A DNA stretch of 64,000 nt from CAWCLK01 sp963796225. GTDB lineage: Bacteria; Actinomycetota; Nitriliruptoria; Nitriliruptorales; Nitriliruptoraceae. Below are positions 36,460 through 46,685 of this stretch, in pieces. The notes beneath the pieces were generated by a model. It saw only the letters and a program-made list of their open reading frames with translations. It did not search any database and was not told the DNA's origin. Location of the stretch: positions 1-64,000 of the forward strand of contig CAWCLK010000008.1 in NCBI GenBank assembly GCA_963796225.1, in the 5' to 3' direction. Positions within the stretch are counted from its first letter, which is position 1; each line of letters begins with the position of its first letter. Position numbers and translations under genes: made by a program.

Positions 36460-36840
36460 ATGCCCCCCTCGGCACGCATCCAGCGCCGGCTCGCCTGGCC
36501 CGACACCGACGCGGCCGGGGTCTGGCACCACTCGACGATCTGGCGGTGGGCGGAGGAGGCCGAGGCCGAGCTCCACCGCGACCTCGGCATCATCGGCCAC
36601 ACCTTCGGGCACACGCCCCGCCGCCACCTCGAGGCCGAGTTCCTCGCCCCGCTGCGCTTCGACGACCTCGTCGACGTCGAGATCACCGTGGCGTCGGTGG
36701 GACGCACCAGCGTGCGCTACGAGGTCACCGTCCACCACGACCAGGTGCTCGTGGCCCGGGCGGGGTTCACCGCGGTCCTCGTGCTCGACGGTGTGACGAC
36801 GGCGTGGCCCGCGTGGGCCGCGCCGCTGCGCGCCGAGTAG
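36460..36840 (+). CDS. 4-hydroxybenzoyl-CoA-thioesterase-like hotdog protein
   Basis: 126-residue single hotdog domain of the YbgC/4HBT type. WPDTDAAGVWHHSTIWRWAEEAE contains the Asp-x-x-Gly-x-x-x-His pattern that holds the catalytic Asp in this family, and RHLEAEFLAPLRFDDLVDVEI follows. The role could be hydrolysis of benzoyl-CoA or hydroxybenzoyl-CoA to spare CoA. The promoter carries the 16-bp palindrome shared with the box and liv operons, which links it to aromatic catabolism. Confidence 0.82.
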   Translation: MPPSARIQRRLAWPDTDAAGVWHHSTIWRWAEEAEAELHRDLGIIGHTFGHTPRRHLEAEFLAPLRFDDLVDVEITVASVGRTSVRYEVTVHHDQVLVARAGFTAVLVLDGVTTAWPAWAAPLRAE

Positions 36841-36853
36841 CCGGACCGCGAGG

Positions 36854-37639
36854 TCACGGCAGCTCGTCGAGGAAGGCGAGCACCGCCTCGCACGTGCGCT
36901 CGGGCTGCTCGAGGTGCGGGGCGTGGCCGCAGGCGTCGAGGTGGACGCGGCGGACCGGACCGGCGCATCCCGACTCGATCAGGTCGAGCTGGTGCAGCGT
37001 CCCGTACTGGTCGTCCACGCCCTGGATCGCCAGCACCGGGCACGCCACGTCACCGAGCACCTCGGTGATGTCCCAGGAGCGGAAGGCCGGCGAGAGCCAG
37101 ATGTCGTTCCACCCCCAGAAGGTGGCCGCGGCGTCGCGGTGGTGGCGGCCCATCCGCTGTTCGAGGTCGGTGGACAGCCACGTCTCGCGCGCCTGCTCGA
37201 TCCCGGCGATGGATTCGTCCTCCACGACAACGTGCGGGGCGAGCAGCACGAGGGCCTCGACCGGCGGCATGCCCGGCGTCCCGGCGTGGATGAGGGCGAT
37301 CGACCCGCCGTCGGAGTGGCCGACGAGCACGGGGCGGTCCAGCCCGAGCGCCGCCCGCAGCTCCGGCAGGACCTCCCGCGCCTCGTCGTGCATGTAGCCG
37401 ACGTCGCGGGGCTCGCGGACGACGGCGGAGTTGCCGTACCCGTGGCGGGAGAACACCACGACCCGACGCCCCGTCGCCGCGTGGACCTCGTCGGGGAAGT
37501 CGCGCCACAGCGCCAACGACCCGAGCCCCTCGTGCAGGAACACCAGTGGGGCGCGGTCCGGGGCGTGCGTGGCGGGCAGGTCCACGTACTCGACCGCCCC
37601 CCTCGACAGCTCGAGCTGCTGTGCCTGGGCCGTACCCAC
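36854..37639 (-). CDS. Alpha/beta hydrolase
   Basis: 261-residue alpha/beta-hydrolase-fold enzyme. Catalytic Ser in VGHSDGGSIAL (GHSDG nucleophile elbow), acidic residue in IQGVDDQYGTLHQ and His in CGHAPHLEQPE; the oxyanion HE(G) segment is FLHEGLGSLALW. Homologous hydrolases often sit in aromatic acyl-CoA clusters and may cleave esters or act on ring-opened intermediates. It is divergent from boxC; the operator at 37661-37676 lies between the two. Substrate unproven. Confidence 0.85.
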   Translation of the reverse strand: MGTAQAQQLELSRGAVEYVDLPATHAPDRAPLVFLHEGLGSLALWRDFPDEVHAATGRRVVVFSRHGYGNSAVVREPRDVGYMHDEAREVLPELRAALGLDRPVLVGHSDGGSIALIHAGTPGMPPVEALVLLAPHVVVEDESIAGIEQARETWLSTDLEQRMGRHHRDAAATFWGWNDIWLSPAFRSWDITEVLGDVACPVLAIQGVDDQYGTLHQLDLIESGCAGPVRRVHLDACGHAPHLEQPERTCEAVLAFLDELP

Positions 37640-37660
37640 AACTTCTCCGTCCCTTGACCC

Positions 37661-37676
37661 TGACTGGCCGGTCAGT
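37661..37676. promoter_or_regulatory. Palindromic operator upstream of boxC
   Basis: CTGACTGGCCGGTCAG, a full match to CTGACYGRYCRGTCAG, 42 bp before the boxC GTG and 21 bp before the divergent hydrolase start. It is well placed to overlap the box promoter. A repressor of the TetR family encoded at 53994 is the best candidate to bind it. Confidence 0.7.
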
Positions 37677-37718
37677 TAGTCTACTGGCTGGAGAGGTCCG
37701 CTGCATGCAGGAGAGGTC

Positions 37719-39398
37719 GTGCACGTCTCGTTTCGCACAGAGCCGTCCCGGTACCGCCACTGGCGCTACGAGGTCGACGGCGAGGTCGCTGTCGTCACCA
37801 TGGACGTCGACGAGGAGGGCGGCCTGGTCGACGGGTACGAGCTGAAGCTCAACAGCTACGACCTGGGCGTGGACATCGAGCTCTACGACCTCGTCCAGCG
37901 GCTGCGCTTCGAGCACCCCGAGGTGCGCGCGGTGGTGATGACCGGCGGCAAGGACCGGGTGTTCTGCGCGGGCGCGAACATCAAGATGCTCGCCAGCTCG
38001 TCCCACCCGTGGAAGGTGAACTTCTGCAAGTTCACCAACGAGACGCGCAACGGGATCGAGGACGCGACCACCGGCTCCGGGCAGACGTGGATCGCCGCGA
38101 TCAACGGCACCTGCGCCGGCGGCGGCTACGAGCTCGCGCTGGCCTGCGACCACCTGATCCTGGCCGACGACAACTCCTCCACCGTGGCCCTGCCGGAGGT
38201 GCCGCTGCTGGCCGTGCTGCCCGGCACCGGCGGCCTGACCCGCGTGACCGACAAGCGCCATGTCCGCCGCGACCACGCTGACGTCTTCTCCACCCTCCAG
38301 GAGGGCATGCGTGGTGACCGGGCCGTCGAATGGCGCCTGGTCGACGAGCTCGCCCCGCCCACCGAGCTGCTCGAGCACGCCACCCGCGTGGCGCGCGAGC
38401 GGGCGGCCACCTCCGACCGCCCCGCCGACGTCCAGGGCATCGCGCTGACCCCGCTGCAGCGCGAGGAGGACGGGGACACGATCCGCTACCCCAACCTCAC
38501 GATCGACCTCGACCGGGACGAGCGCACGGCCACGTTCGTCGTCCACGCCCCGACCACCGAGCAGCCGTCGACGCCCGAGGCCATCCACGAGGCCGGCGAC
38601 CAGTGGTGGCCGCTCGCCCTGTGCCGCGAGCTCGACGACGCGATCCTGGACCTGCGCACCAACGAGCTCGAGCTCGGCACCTGGGTGTTCCGCACGACCG
38701 GGGACGCCGACGCGGTGCTGGCCGTGGACGAGGTGATGGCCGAGCACGGCAAGGACTGGCTGGTGCGCGAGGTGTCGCTGTACTGGGCCCGGACGCTGCG
38801 CCGCCTGGACGTCACGTCGCGGACGCTGTTCGCGATGGTCGAGCCCGGAAGCTGCTTCGTGGGCACCCTGGCCGAGCTGGTGCTGGCCGCCGACCGGTCC
38901 TACATGCTCGAGGGCACCTTCGTCGAGCCCGAGGACGCCTACCTCGACCTGCCCGAGGACCACGCCCCGGCCACGATCCAGTTCAGCGCCATGAACGACG
39001 GCCCCTACCCGATGCCCAACCACCTCGGCCGGCTCGAGACGCGGTTCCTGTACGACCCCGAGGGGCTCGAGGCGGTCCGTGCCGCCATCGGACGGCCGCT
39101 CGAGGCCCGCGAGGCCGTGGACCTCGGCGTCGTCACGTTCGCCTTCGACGACATCGACTGGGAGGACGAGACGCGCCTGGCCATCGAGGAACGCGCCAGC
39201 CTGTCCCCGGACGCGCTGGTGGGCATGGAGGCGAACCTGCGCTTCCCGGGTCCCGAGACGATGGAGACCAAGATCTTCGGTCGCCTCACGGCCTGGCAGA
39301 ACTGGATCTTCCAACGTCCCAACGCTGCCGGCGACGAGGGCGCCCTCAGGCGCTACGGCTCCGGCAAGCGTGCCGACTACGACCTTCGCCGCGTGTGA
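37719..39398 (+). CDS. boxC: Benzoyl-CoA-dihydrodiol lyase (2,3-epoxybenzoyl-CoA dihydrolase)
   Basis: 559-residue BoxC: it hydrolyses and opens 2,3-epoxybenzoyl-CoA, releasing formate, in the aerobic CoA-dependent benzoate pathway. The protein is two crotonase-like halves; RVFCAGANIKMLASSSHPWKVN and WIAAINGTCAGGGYELALACD are the acyl-CoA/oxyanion segments of the first. PEDHAPATIQFSAMNDGPYPMPNHLGRLETRF is a strongly BoxC-like C-terminal region. GTG 37719 has AGGAGAGG just upstream. boxB follows after 13 bp, so the two form an operon controlled by the operator at 37661. Confidence 0.93.
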   Translation: MHVSFRTEPSRYRHWRYEVDGEVAVVTMDVDEEGGLVDGYELKLNSYDLGVDIELYDLVQRLRFEHPEVRAVVMTGGKDRVFCAGANIKMLASSSHPWKVNFCKFTNETRNGIEDATTGSGQTWIAAINGTCAGGGYELALACDHLILADDNSSTVALPEVPLLAVLPGTGGLTRVTDKRHVRRDHADVFSTLQEGMRGDRAVEWRLVDELAPPTELLEHATRVARERAATSDRPADVQGIALTPLQREEDGDTIRYPNLTIDLDRDERTATFVVHAPTTEQPSTPEAIHEAGDQWWPLALCRELDDAILDLRTNELELGTWVFRTTGDADAVLAVDEVMAEHGKDWLVREVSLYWARTLRRLDVTSRTLFAMVEPGSCFVGTLAELVLAADRSYMLEGTFVEPEDAYLDLPEDHAPATIQFSAMNDGPYPMPNHLGRLETRFLYDPEGLEAVRAAIGRPLEAREAVDLGVVTFAFDDIDWEDETRLAIEERASLSPDALVGMEANLRFPGPETMETKIFGRLTAWQNWIFQRPNAAGDEGALRRYGSGKRADYDLRRV

Positions 39399-39411
39399 GG
39401 AAGGCTTCTCG

Positions 39412-40836
<1,425 letters not shown>

Positions 40837-40853
40837 CCCGGACGGACGACCTC

Positions 40854-40882
40854 ACGGGGGACTGCCCATGGGCGGTCCCCGT
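40854..40882 (+). terminator. Hairpin after boxB
   Basis: ACGGGGGACTGCCC pairs with GGGCGGTCCCCGT with one bulged G and one G-T pair, 17 bp after the boxB stop. The very tight loop would open to about six bases. No T tract follows. Plausible end of the boxCB transcript. Confidence 0.5.
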
Positions 40883-40928
40883 CGTCGTGGACCGGATGGT
40901 TGTCGTCGGGACGACCTCCTGCTAGCGT

Positions 40929-40962
40929 GTTCGCTACGCGAACCAGTGTTCGTACTACGAAC
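40929..40962. promoter_or_regulatory. Paired IclR-type operators upstream of the IclR gene
   Basis: Two 15-bp palindromes, GTTCGCTACGCGAAC (40929-40943) and GTTCGTACTACGAAC (40948-40962), separated by four bases, giving 19 bp between centres. They lie 30-63 bp before the regulator ATG. The same pair, with the same spacing, occurs before the Rieske oxygenase operon at 49900-49933. Confidence 0.8.
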
Positions 40963-40991
40963 GCCGCCGGAAGACGGGAGCCTTCGCCGGC

Positions 40992-41750
40992 ATGGAATCC
41001 GTCCAGTCGTTCGAGCGCGGGCTCGCCGTCATCCGCAGCTTCGGTGCCGAGGCACCGTCGCAGACCCTCGCGGACGTGGCGCGCGCGACCCAGCTCAGCC
41101 GGGCCACGGCCCGCCGGCTGATCCACACGCTCGAGGCCGAGGGCTACGTCCGACGCGACGGCAGCATCTTCGAGCTCACGCCCCGCGTGCTCGAGCTCGG
41201 CTACGCCTTCCTGTCCTCCCACGCCCTGCCCGACCTCGCCCGCCCCCACCTCATGGCACTCTCGGACGAGGTCCGCGAATCGACCTCGGTCGCCGTGCTC
41301 GACGGGTCGGCGATCGTGTACGTGGCGCGGGTGCAGGCCAACAGGGTGATGCAGGTCTCCATCGGCGTGGGCACGCGCTTCGAGGCCTACCGCACCTCGC
41401 TCGGCCGGGCCATCCTCGCGTGGCTCGACCCGGCCCGGGTCGCCGAGGTCTGGGAGGCCAGCGACCGGGGGCACCCGACCGAGCACACGGTCACCGACCT
41501 CGACGACCTGCAGGAGCGGCTCGACGAGGTCCGCCGGCAGGGCTACGCGCTGGTGGACCAGGAGCTCGAGGTCGGCGTGCGGTCGGTCGCCGCCCCCATC
41601 CGGGACGCGGACGGGGCGCCCGTCGCCGCCGTCAACGTCTCCACCCACGCCAGCCGCACCACCAAGGCCGACATCCGCCGCGCGGTGGTGCCGGCGCTGC
41701 TGCGCACCGCGGAGGCGATCTCCACCGCCCTGACCGCCAACCGCCTGTAG
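40992..41750 (+). CDS. pobR: IclR-family regulator, PobR/PcaR type
   Basis: 252-residue transcription regulator. N-terminal winged helix: ESVQSFERGLAVIRSFG, TLADVARATQLSRATARRLIHTLEAEGYV. The C-terminal effector domain includes SIGVGTRFEAYRTSLGRAILAW and the late block VDQELEVGVRSVAAPIRD, all hallmarks of the aromatic-acid-sensing PcaR/PobR group. It lies 18 bp upstream of a pobA-like monooxygenase gene in the same direction. Twin palindromes before it suggest autoregulation; twin copies before the Rieske operon suggest that it also controls that operon. The aromatic effector is inferred to be 4-hydroxybenzoate or a related acid. Confidence 0.87.
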   Translation: MESVQSFERGLAVIRSFGAEAPSQTLADVARATQLSRATARRLIHTLEAEGYVRRDGSIFELTPRVLELGYAFLSSHALPDLARPHLMALSDEVRESTSVAVLDGSAIVYVARVQANRVMQVSIGVGTRFEAYRTSLGRAILAWLDPARVAEVWEASDRGHPTEHTVTDLDDLQERLDEVRRQGYALVDQELEVGVRSVAAPIRDADGAPVAAVNVSTHASRTTKADIRRAVVPALLRTAEAISTALTANRL

Positions 41751-41768
41751 ACGCTGAGGGAGGTCGAC

Positions 41769-42957
41769 ATGCACACCCAGGTCGCCATCATCGGCGCCGG
41801 GCCTGCCGGGTCCCTGCTCGCCCACCTGCTGCACCAGCGGGGCGTGGAGAGCGTGGTGCTGGAGCGACGCAGCGAGGACTACGTGCTCGGTCGGATCCGC
41901 GCGGGCGTGCTCGAACACGGCTCGGCCGAGACCCTGCGGGCTGCCGGCCTCGGCGACCGGATGGACCGCGAGGGCGACCCCCACGATGGCGTTGCCCTGG
42001 CCTTCGGCGGGGGCCGGGTGCGCATCGACTTCAGCGGCCTGGTCGGTCATCCCGTGATGATCTGGGGCCAGACCGAGGTGCAGGCCGACCTCTACGACGC
42101 CCTGCACGGCTGGGGCGCCACGCTGCTCGACGAGGTCAGCGACGTGGCCCTCCACGACGTCGAGGGGGACCGTCCACGCGTCACCTTCGAGCGGGGCGGT
42201 GAGACCCACGAGCTCACGTGCGACTGGATCGCGGGCTGCGACGGCGCCCACGGCGTCAGCAGCGCCAGCATCCCGGACGGCATGCGCCAGACCTACGAAC
42301 GCTCCTATCCCTTCGGCTGGCTCGGCATCCTCTCCGAGACCCCGCCGGTGTCCCCCGAGCTGATCTACGCCAACCACGAGCGCGGCTTCGCCCTCTGCTC
42401 CATGCGCCACGCCATGCTGTCGCGCTACTACGTCCAGTGCGACGCCGACGACGACGTCGACGACTGGTCCGACGACCGGTTCTGGACCGAGCTCACGACG
42501 CGCCTGCCCGACGACGACGCCGAGCGGCTGGTGACCGGGCCCTCCATCGAGAAGTCGATCACGCCGCTGCGCAGCTTCGTGGCCGAGCCCATGCGCCACG
42601 GCCGGCTCCTGCTGGCCGGGCGACGCCGCGCACATCGTGCCGCCCACCGGCGCGAAGGGGCTCAACCTCGCGATCGCCGACGTGGTGATGCTGGCCACCG
42701 CCCTGGCGGACCACTACGAGACCGGGACCACCGACGGCCTCGACAGCTACTCCGCCGTCGCGCTGCGCCGGGTCTGGAAGGCCGTGCGGTTCTCGTGGTG
42801 GCTGACCACCCTGATGCACCGCTTCCCCTCGCGCGACGCCTTCGAGCGCAAGATCCAGCTCGCCGAGCTCGACCTGCTCGCCACGTCCGAGCACGCACGC
42901 GCCAGCTTCGCGGAGAACTACACCGGACTGCCGATCCGCACCGAGGCCCTGCGATGA
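41769..42957 (+). CDS. pobA: 4-hydroxybenzoate 3-monooxygenase (frameshifted)
   Basis: FAD monooxygenase that makes protocatechuate from 4-hydroxybenzoate with NAD(P)H and O2. The FAD motif is VAIIGAGPAGSLLAHLL, then the distinctive GRIRAGVLEHGSAETLRAAGL, the DG motif CDWIAGCDGAHGVS and the second FAD motif GDAAHIVPPTGAKGLNLA. The frame breaks at the G run 42619-42621, where dropping one G gives LAGDAAHIVPP and a 395-residue protein of normal length. Encoded 18 bp after the IclR gene with GGGAGG before the ATG. Protocatechuate ring-cleavage genes are not in the window. Confidence 0.87.
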
Positions 42958-42987
42958 CACGCATCTGGTTTACTACAGCCTCCGGAT

Positions 42988-43003
42988 CTGACCGATCAGT
43001 CAG
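42988..43003. promoter_or_regulatory. Palindromic operator upstream of liv operon
   Basis: CTGACCGATCAGTCAG, a full match to CTGACYGRYCRGTCAG, 68 bp before the substrate-binding-protein ATG. Further CAGTCAG and GAGTCAGATC copies follow at 43000-43022, which may be a second half-site. It links the importer with the boxC promoter. Confidence 0.7.
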
Positions 43004-43070
43004 TCAGATCGCGAGTCAGATCCGGGCGGGAGAGACACGGGACCATCGAACCCAGAGCGGGAGCATGTAA

Positions 43071-44381
43071 ATGAAACTGCGCAGACACCATCGGCTGCTG
43101 GCCGTGGGCGCCGCCATGCTGCTGGGCCTGACGGCCTGTGGCGGCGACGACGGGGGCGGAGGCACGGACGAGCCCACCGGGGACAGACGGCAGCACCCCG
43201 GCCGCGGCCTCCGAGATGTACCGGTGGCGAGACGGAGACCTCGGCGGGCGGCGAGACACCGTCCGGCGACCCGATCAACATCGGCCTGCTGACCTCGTTC
43301 ACCGGTCCGTTCACCCCCTGGGGCCTGCAGGTCCAGGCCGGGCATGAACATGGCCGTCGACGAGATCAACGCCAACGGCGGCGTCGACGGTCGGCCCCTG
43401 GCCATCGTCGAGGCCGACGACCAGAACAACCCCGACGAGGGCACCTCGGCCCTCGAGCGGATGGTCGAGCAGGACAACGTCGTCGCCGTCGGCGGCATCA
43501 TCTCCTCCGACGTCGGCCTGGCAAGCGCACGCACGGCGGAGGAGCTCGAGACGCCGCTGTTCATGGTCAAGGGCGGCGCCGCCGAGATCCTGACCCGCGA
43601 CAGCCGTTACACCTTCCGGACCTGCCTGCCGTCGGCACCGATGACCGCGCAGCCCCTGGCCCAGTACATCGAGGACCAGGGCCTGACCAAGGTCGGCGCC
43701 ATCGTGGCGGACTACGCCTGGGGCCAGTCGGTCAAGAGCGCGCTCGAGGACTCCGTCGGATCCCTCGACGGCGTCGAGCTGCAGATCGAGGTCGCCCCGG
43801 TCGGCGAGCAGGACTTCACCGCCTACCTGCGGCGGCTGCAGGACTTCGGCCCCGACATCATCACCGCCACCGGTCACCCGCCGGGCACCGGCCCGATCAT
43901 GCTGCAGGCCACCGACCTCGGCCTCGACGTGCCCGTGACCGGGCCGTACGCGGTGCTGCCGACGGTCATCGAGGGTGCCGGTGAGGTCGCCTACGACCGC
44001 TACGTCGACTACGACTGCGCCGACTACTCGTCGTCGGACTACCAGGACCTGGCTGCTCGGTTCGCCGAGGAGACCGACCTCGGGTTCATGGACGACGACG
44101 CGGTCGCCGGCTACGGCATCGTGCAGATGGTCGCCGAGGCCATCGGTGAGGTCGGCGACGACCCCGCGGCCATCGCGGAGTACCTGCACAGCAACACCTT
44201 CGACCTGCCCGGCTACGCCTTCGAGATGGGCTGGACCGAGTGGGGCGAGCTCGCCAAGGCGCAGCCGCCGCTGTCGATCATCCGAAAGCAGTCGCCGCCC
44301 GACGGCGTGAACCCGGGGGCCGAGTGGTACCCCGAGGTGCTGCTGGTCCCGGACCCGCTCGACCCCTACGAGCCGCAGTGA
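43071..44381 (+). CDS. Branched-chain-type ABC importer substrate-binding lipoprotein (frameshifted)
   Basis: Periplasmic-type binding lipoprotein of the LivK/HmgD class. The signal segment LLAVGAAMLLGLTACGG contains the lipobox LTAC, followed by a Gly/Asp-rich tether. The Peripla_BP_6 fold starts at PINIGLLTSFTGPFTPWG, then MNMAVDEINANGGVDGRPLAIVEADDQNNPDEG. The frame shifts near 43180 (in the low-complexity tether) and near 43335; after that it is open to 44381. ATG 43071 has GGGAG upstream. In box clusters such importers take up benzoate or related acids; that substrate is inferred from context and the shared operator. Confidence 0.82.
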
Positions 44382-45143
44382 GCCCGGGCACCCCGATCCT
44401 GCAACTGCGCGACGTCGAGAAGCGCTTCGGCGGCCTGCCGGCCGTCGACGGCGTCAGCCTCGACGTCGCGCAGGGGCGGATCTTCGCCATCATCGGGCCC
44501 AACGGCGCGGGCAAGTCGACGCTGCTGAAGACCATCAGCGGCATGCACCAGGCGACGTCCGGGCAGCATCGTCTTCGACGGCGACGAGATCACCGGCCTG
44601 GCCACCCACGCCGTCCGGCACCGCGGGATCGCCAAGGTCCTGCAGACCCCGACGCCCCTGCACTCGATGTCGGTGCGCGAGAACGTCGCCATCGGTGCCA
44701 TGTTCGGCACACCCGGTGGCCGCCGCGGGGAGCGCGAGGCGCTCTCCGCGGCCGACGACGCCCTCGGGCTGGTCGGACTCGCCGACAAGGCGGAGTGGTC
44801 GGTCGGCCAGCTCAACCTGCACGAGCAGCGCATCCTGGCGTTGGCCCGCGCCGTGGCGGGGCGCCCTCGGCTGCTGCTGCTCGACGAGGTGATGGCCGGC
44901 CTCAATCCCGGTGAGCTGGAGGCGTCCATGCAGGTCGTCCGCACCGTCCGCGAAGGAGCCGACGTCACCGTGGTGTGGGTCGAGCACGTCATGCGGGCGG
45001 TGACGGCCCTGGCCGACCACGTGGCCGTCCTGAACTTCGGACAGCTGCTCACGCAGGGACCACCCGACCAGGTCATGCGCGACGACGCCGTCGTCGAGGC
45101 CTACCTCGGACAGCCGGCAGGAGGTGGCGATGCTCGAGGTTGA
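44378..45143 (+). CDS. livG: ABC importer ATP-binding protein, LivG type (frameshifted)
   Basis: ATPase subunit. Walker A is IIGPNGAGKSTLLKTISG, followed after the break by VFDGDEITGLATHAVRHRGI, LNLHEQRILALARA in place of a canonical LSGGQ signature, and Walker B LLLLDEVMAGLNPGE. The frame is interrupted in GGGC at 44561-44564; removing one G restores TSGSIVFDG. GTG 44378 overlaps the previous stop (GTGA). The signature reads SVGQLNLHEQR, a divergence worth noting, although LivG-type paralogs can vary here. The 3' end overlaps livF by 14 bp. Confidence 0.82.
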
Positions 45144-45828
45144 GGACCTGTCCGTCGGCTACCACCGCAACGACGTCGTCCACGACGTCACCTTCCACGT
45201 GGGCGAGGGCGAGGCGGTCGCGATCATCGGCTCGAACGGGGCCGGCAAGACCACCCTGCTGCGCGCCGTGTGCGGCCTGTTGCCCGCCAGCTCCGGCGTG
45301 GTCCGGCTGCGCGGCGACCAGGTGCTCGGACGCCCCGCCCACGCGCTCGCTCGCGACGGGCTGGCCTACGTCCCGGCCGAGCGCCACCTGTTCCCCCAGA
45401 TGACGGTGACGGAGAACCTCGAGCTCGGCGCCTACCCACGGCGCCCCGACCCCGCCCAGGAGGAGCTCGTGTTCTCGCTGTTCCCGCGACTGGCCGAACG
45501 CCGCAGCCAGCGCGCCGGCACGATGAGCGGCGGCGAGCAGCAGATGCTGGCGGTCGGACGTGCCCTGATGTCCGCCCCGGCCGTCCTCATGCTCGACGAA
45601 CCCACGACCGGACTCGCCCCCATCCTCGCCCGCGGGGCCTACGACGCGCTGTCCAGACTCAAGGACGAAGGCATGACGGTCCTGGTGGCCGAACAACAGG
45701 TGCCCCTCGCACTCGACCTCGCCGACCGGGGCTACGTCCTCGAGGACGGACGCATCGAGCTGACCGGCACGGCCGACGAGCTGGAGGGCAACCCCGAGGT
45801 CCAGCGCGCCTACCTGGGGATCGCCTGA
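45130..45828 (+). CDS. livF: ABC importer ATP-binding protein, LivF type
   Basis: 232-residue ATPase. Walker A IIGSNGAGKTTLLRAVCG, signature TMSGGEQQMLAVGRALM, Walker B AVLMLDEPTTGLAP and the ERHLFPQMTVTENLELGAY segment are all typical of LivF. ATG 45130 is selected because AGGAGG (45119-45124) lies five bases before it; an in-frame GTG at 45124 overlaps that ribosome site. Its stop overlaps the livH ATG (TGATG). Confidence 0.92.
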   Translation: MLEVEDLSVGYHRNDVVHDVTFHVGEGEAVAIIGSNGAGKTTLLRAVCGLLPASSGVVRLRGDQVLGRPAHALARDGLAYVPAERHLFPQMTVTENLELGAYPRRPDPAQEELVFSLFPRLAERRSQRAGTMSGGEQQMLAVGRALMSAPAVLMLDEPTTGLAPILARGAYDALSRLKDEGMTVLVAEQQVPLALDLADRGYVLEDGRIELTGTADELEGNPEVQRAYLGIA

Positions 45829-46685
45829 TGCTCGCGACACTCCTGGACGGCATCGTCGGTGGCCTGCAGCTGGGGCTGCTCGCGGTCGGGCTCACCCTGC
45901 TCTACGGCCTGGGCGGTGTGCTCAACCTCGCGCACGGGGCCATCGCGGTCGCGGCGGCGATGGTCGCCGCCCTGGCGATGAACGCCGGATGGCCGATGGG
46001 CCTGGCCGTGGCGACCGGCCTGCTGGTCGCCACCGTGATCGGCCTGGTGATGGACCAGACGCTCATGCGACCGGTCTACCGCATGGAGGGTGAGGGACGG
46101 GTCCTGCTGAGCCTGCTGCTCACGCTGGGCACCGCGTTCGTGATCGACGGCATCCTCGGGTGGCGGTACCCGAACGAGGCGCTGACCCTGCGGGTCGGCA
46201 GCGGGTCCGTGCCCATCCTCGGCGTCCGGATGCGGATCGGCAGCCTGGTCGCCTCCGGCATCGCCCTGGTCGCGATCGGTGCCGTCATCTACGTCCTTCG
46301 GCGCACGCGCCTCGGTCGCGCCGTGCGCAGCGTCATCCAGGACGAGGAAGGGGCCCAGCTCATCGGGGTGAACCCCGACCGGATCCGGACGCTGATCTTC
46401 GCCGCCAGCGCGATGCTGGCCGGCGTGGTCGCCATGGCGCAGTCCATGACGTCGCCGGTGACCGTGACATCGGGGTTCAACATCACGATCCTCGCACTGA
46501 TCGTCACCGTGGTCGGTGGGCTCGGCAGCGCGACCGGCGCCCTGCTGGCCGGCATCCTGCTCGGCATCGTGAACGCCTTCAGCGCCTACTACATCGGCGC
46601 CTACATCACCTCGATCATCCTCCTGGCAGCGGCGGCGGCGACCATCCTCGTCCGGCCAGCCGGGCTGCTGGGGAGGTCGCGCTGA
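45828..46685 (+). CDS. livH: ABC importer permease, LivH type
   Basis: 285-residue membrane permease with about eight hydrophobic segments. GGLQLGLLAVGLTLLYGLGGVLNLAHGA is the characteristic N-terminal region, and the EAA-like loop reads RRTRLGRAVRSVIQDEEGAQLIGVNPDRI. Start and stop overlap livF and livM through TGATG junctions, so stoichiometric translation is expected. Confidence 0.92.
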   Translation: MLATLLDGIVGGLQLGLLAVGLTLLYGLGGVLNLAHGAIAVAAAMVAALAMNAGWPMGLAVATGLLVATVIGLVMDQTLMRPVYRMEGEGRVLLSLLLTLGTAFVIDGILGWRYPNEALTLRVGSGSVPILGVRMRIGSLVASGIALVAIGAVIYVLRRTRLGRAVRSVIQDEEGAQLIGVNPDRIRTLIFAASAMLAGVVAMAQSMTSPVTVTSGFNITILALIVTVVGGLGSATGALLAGILLGIVNAFSAYYIGAYITSIILLAAAAATILVRPAGLLGRSR

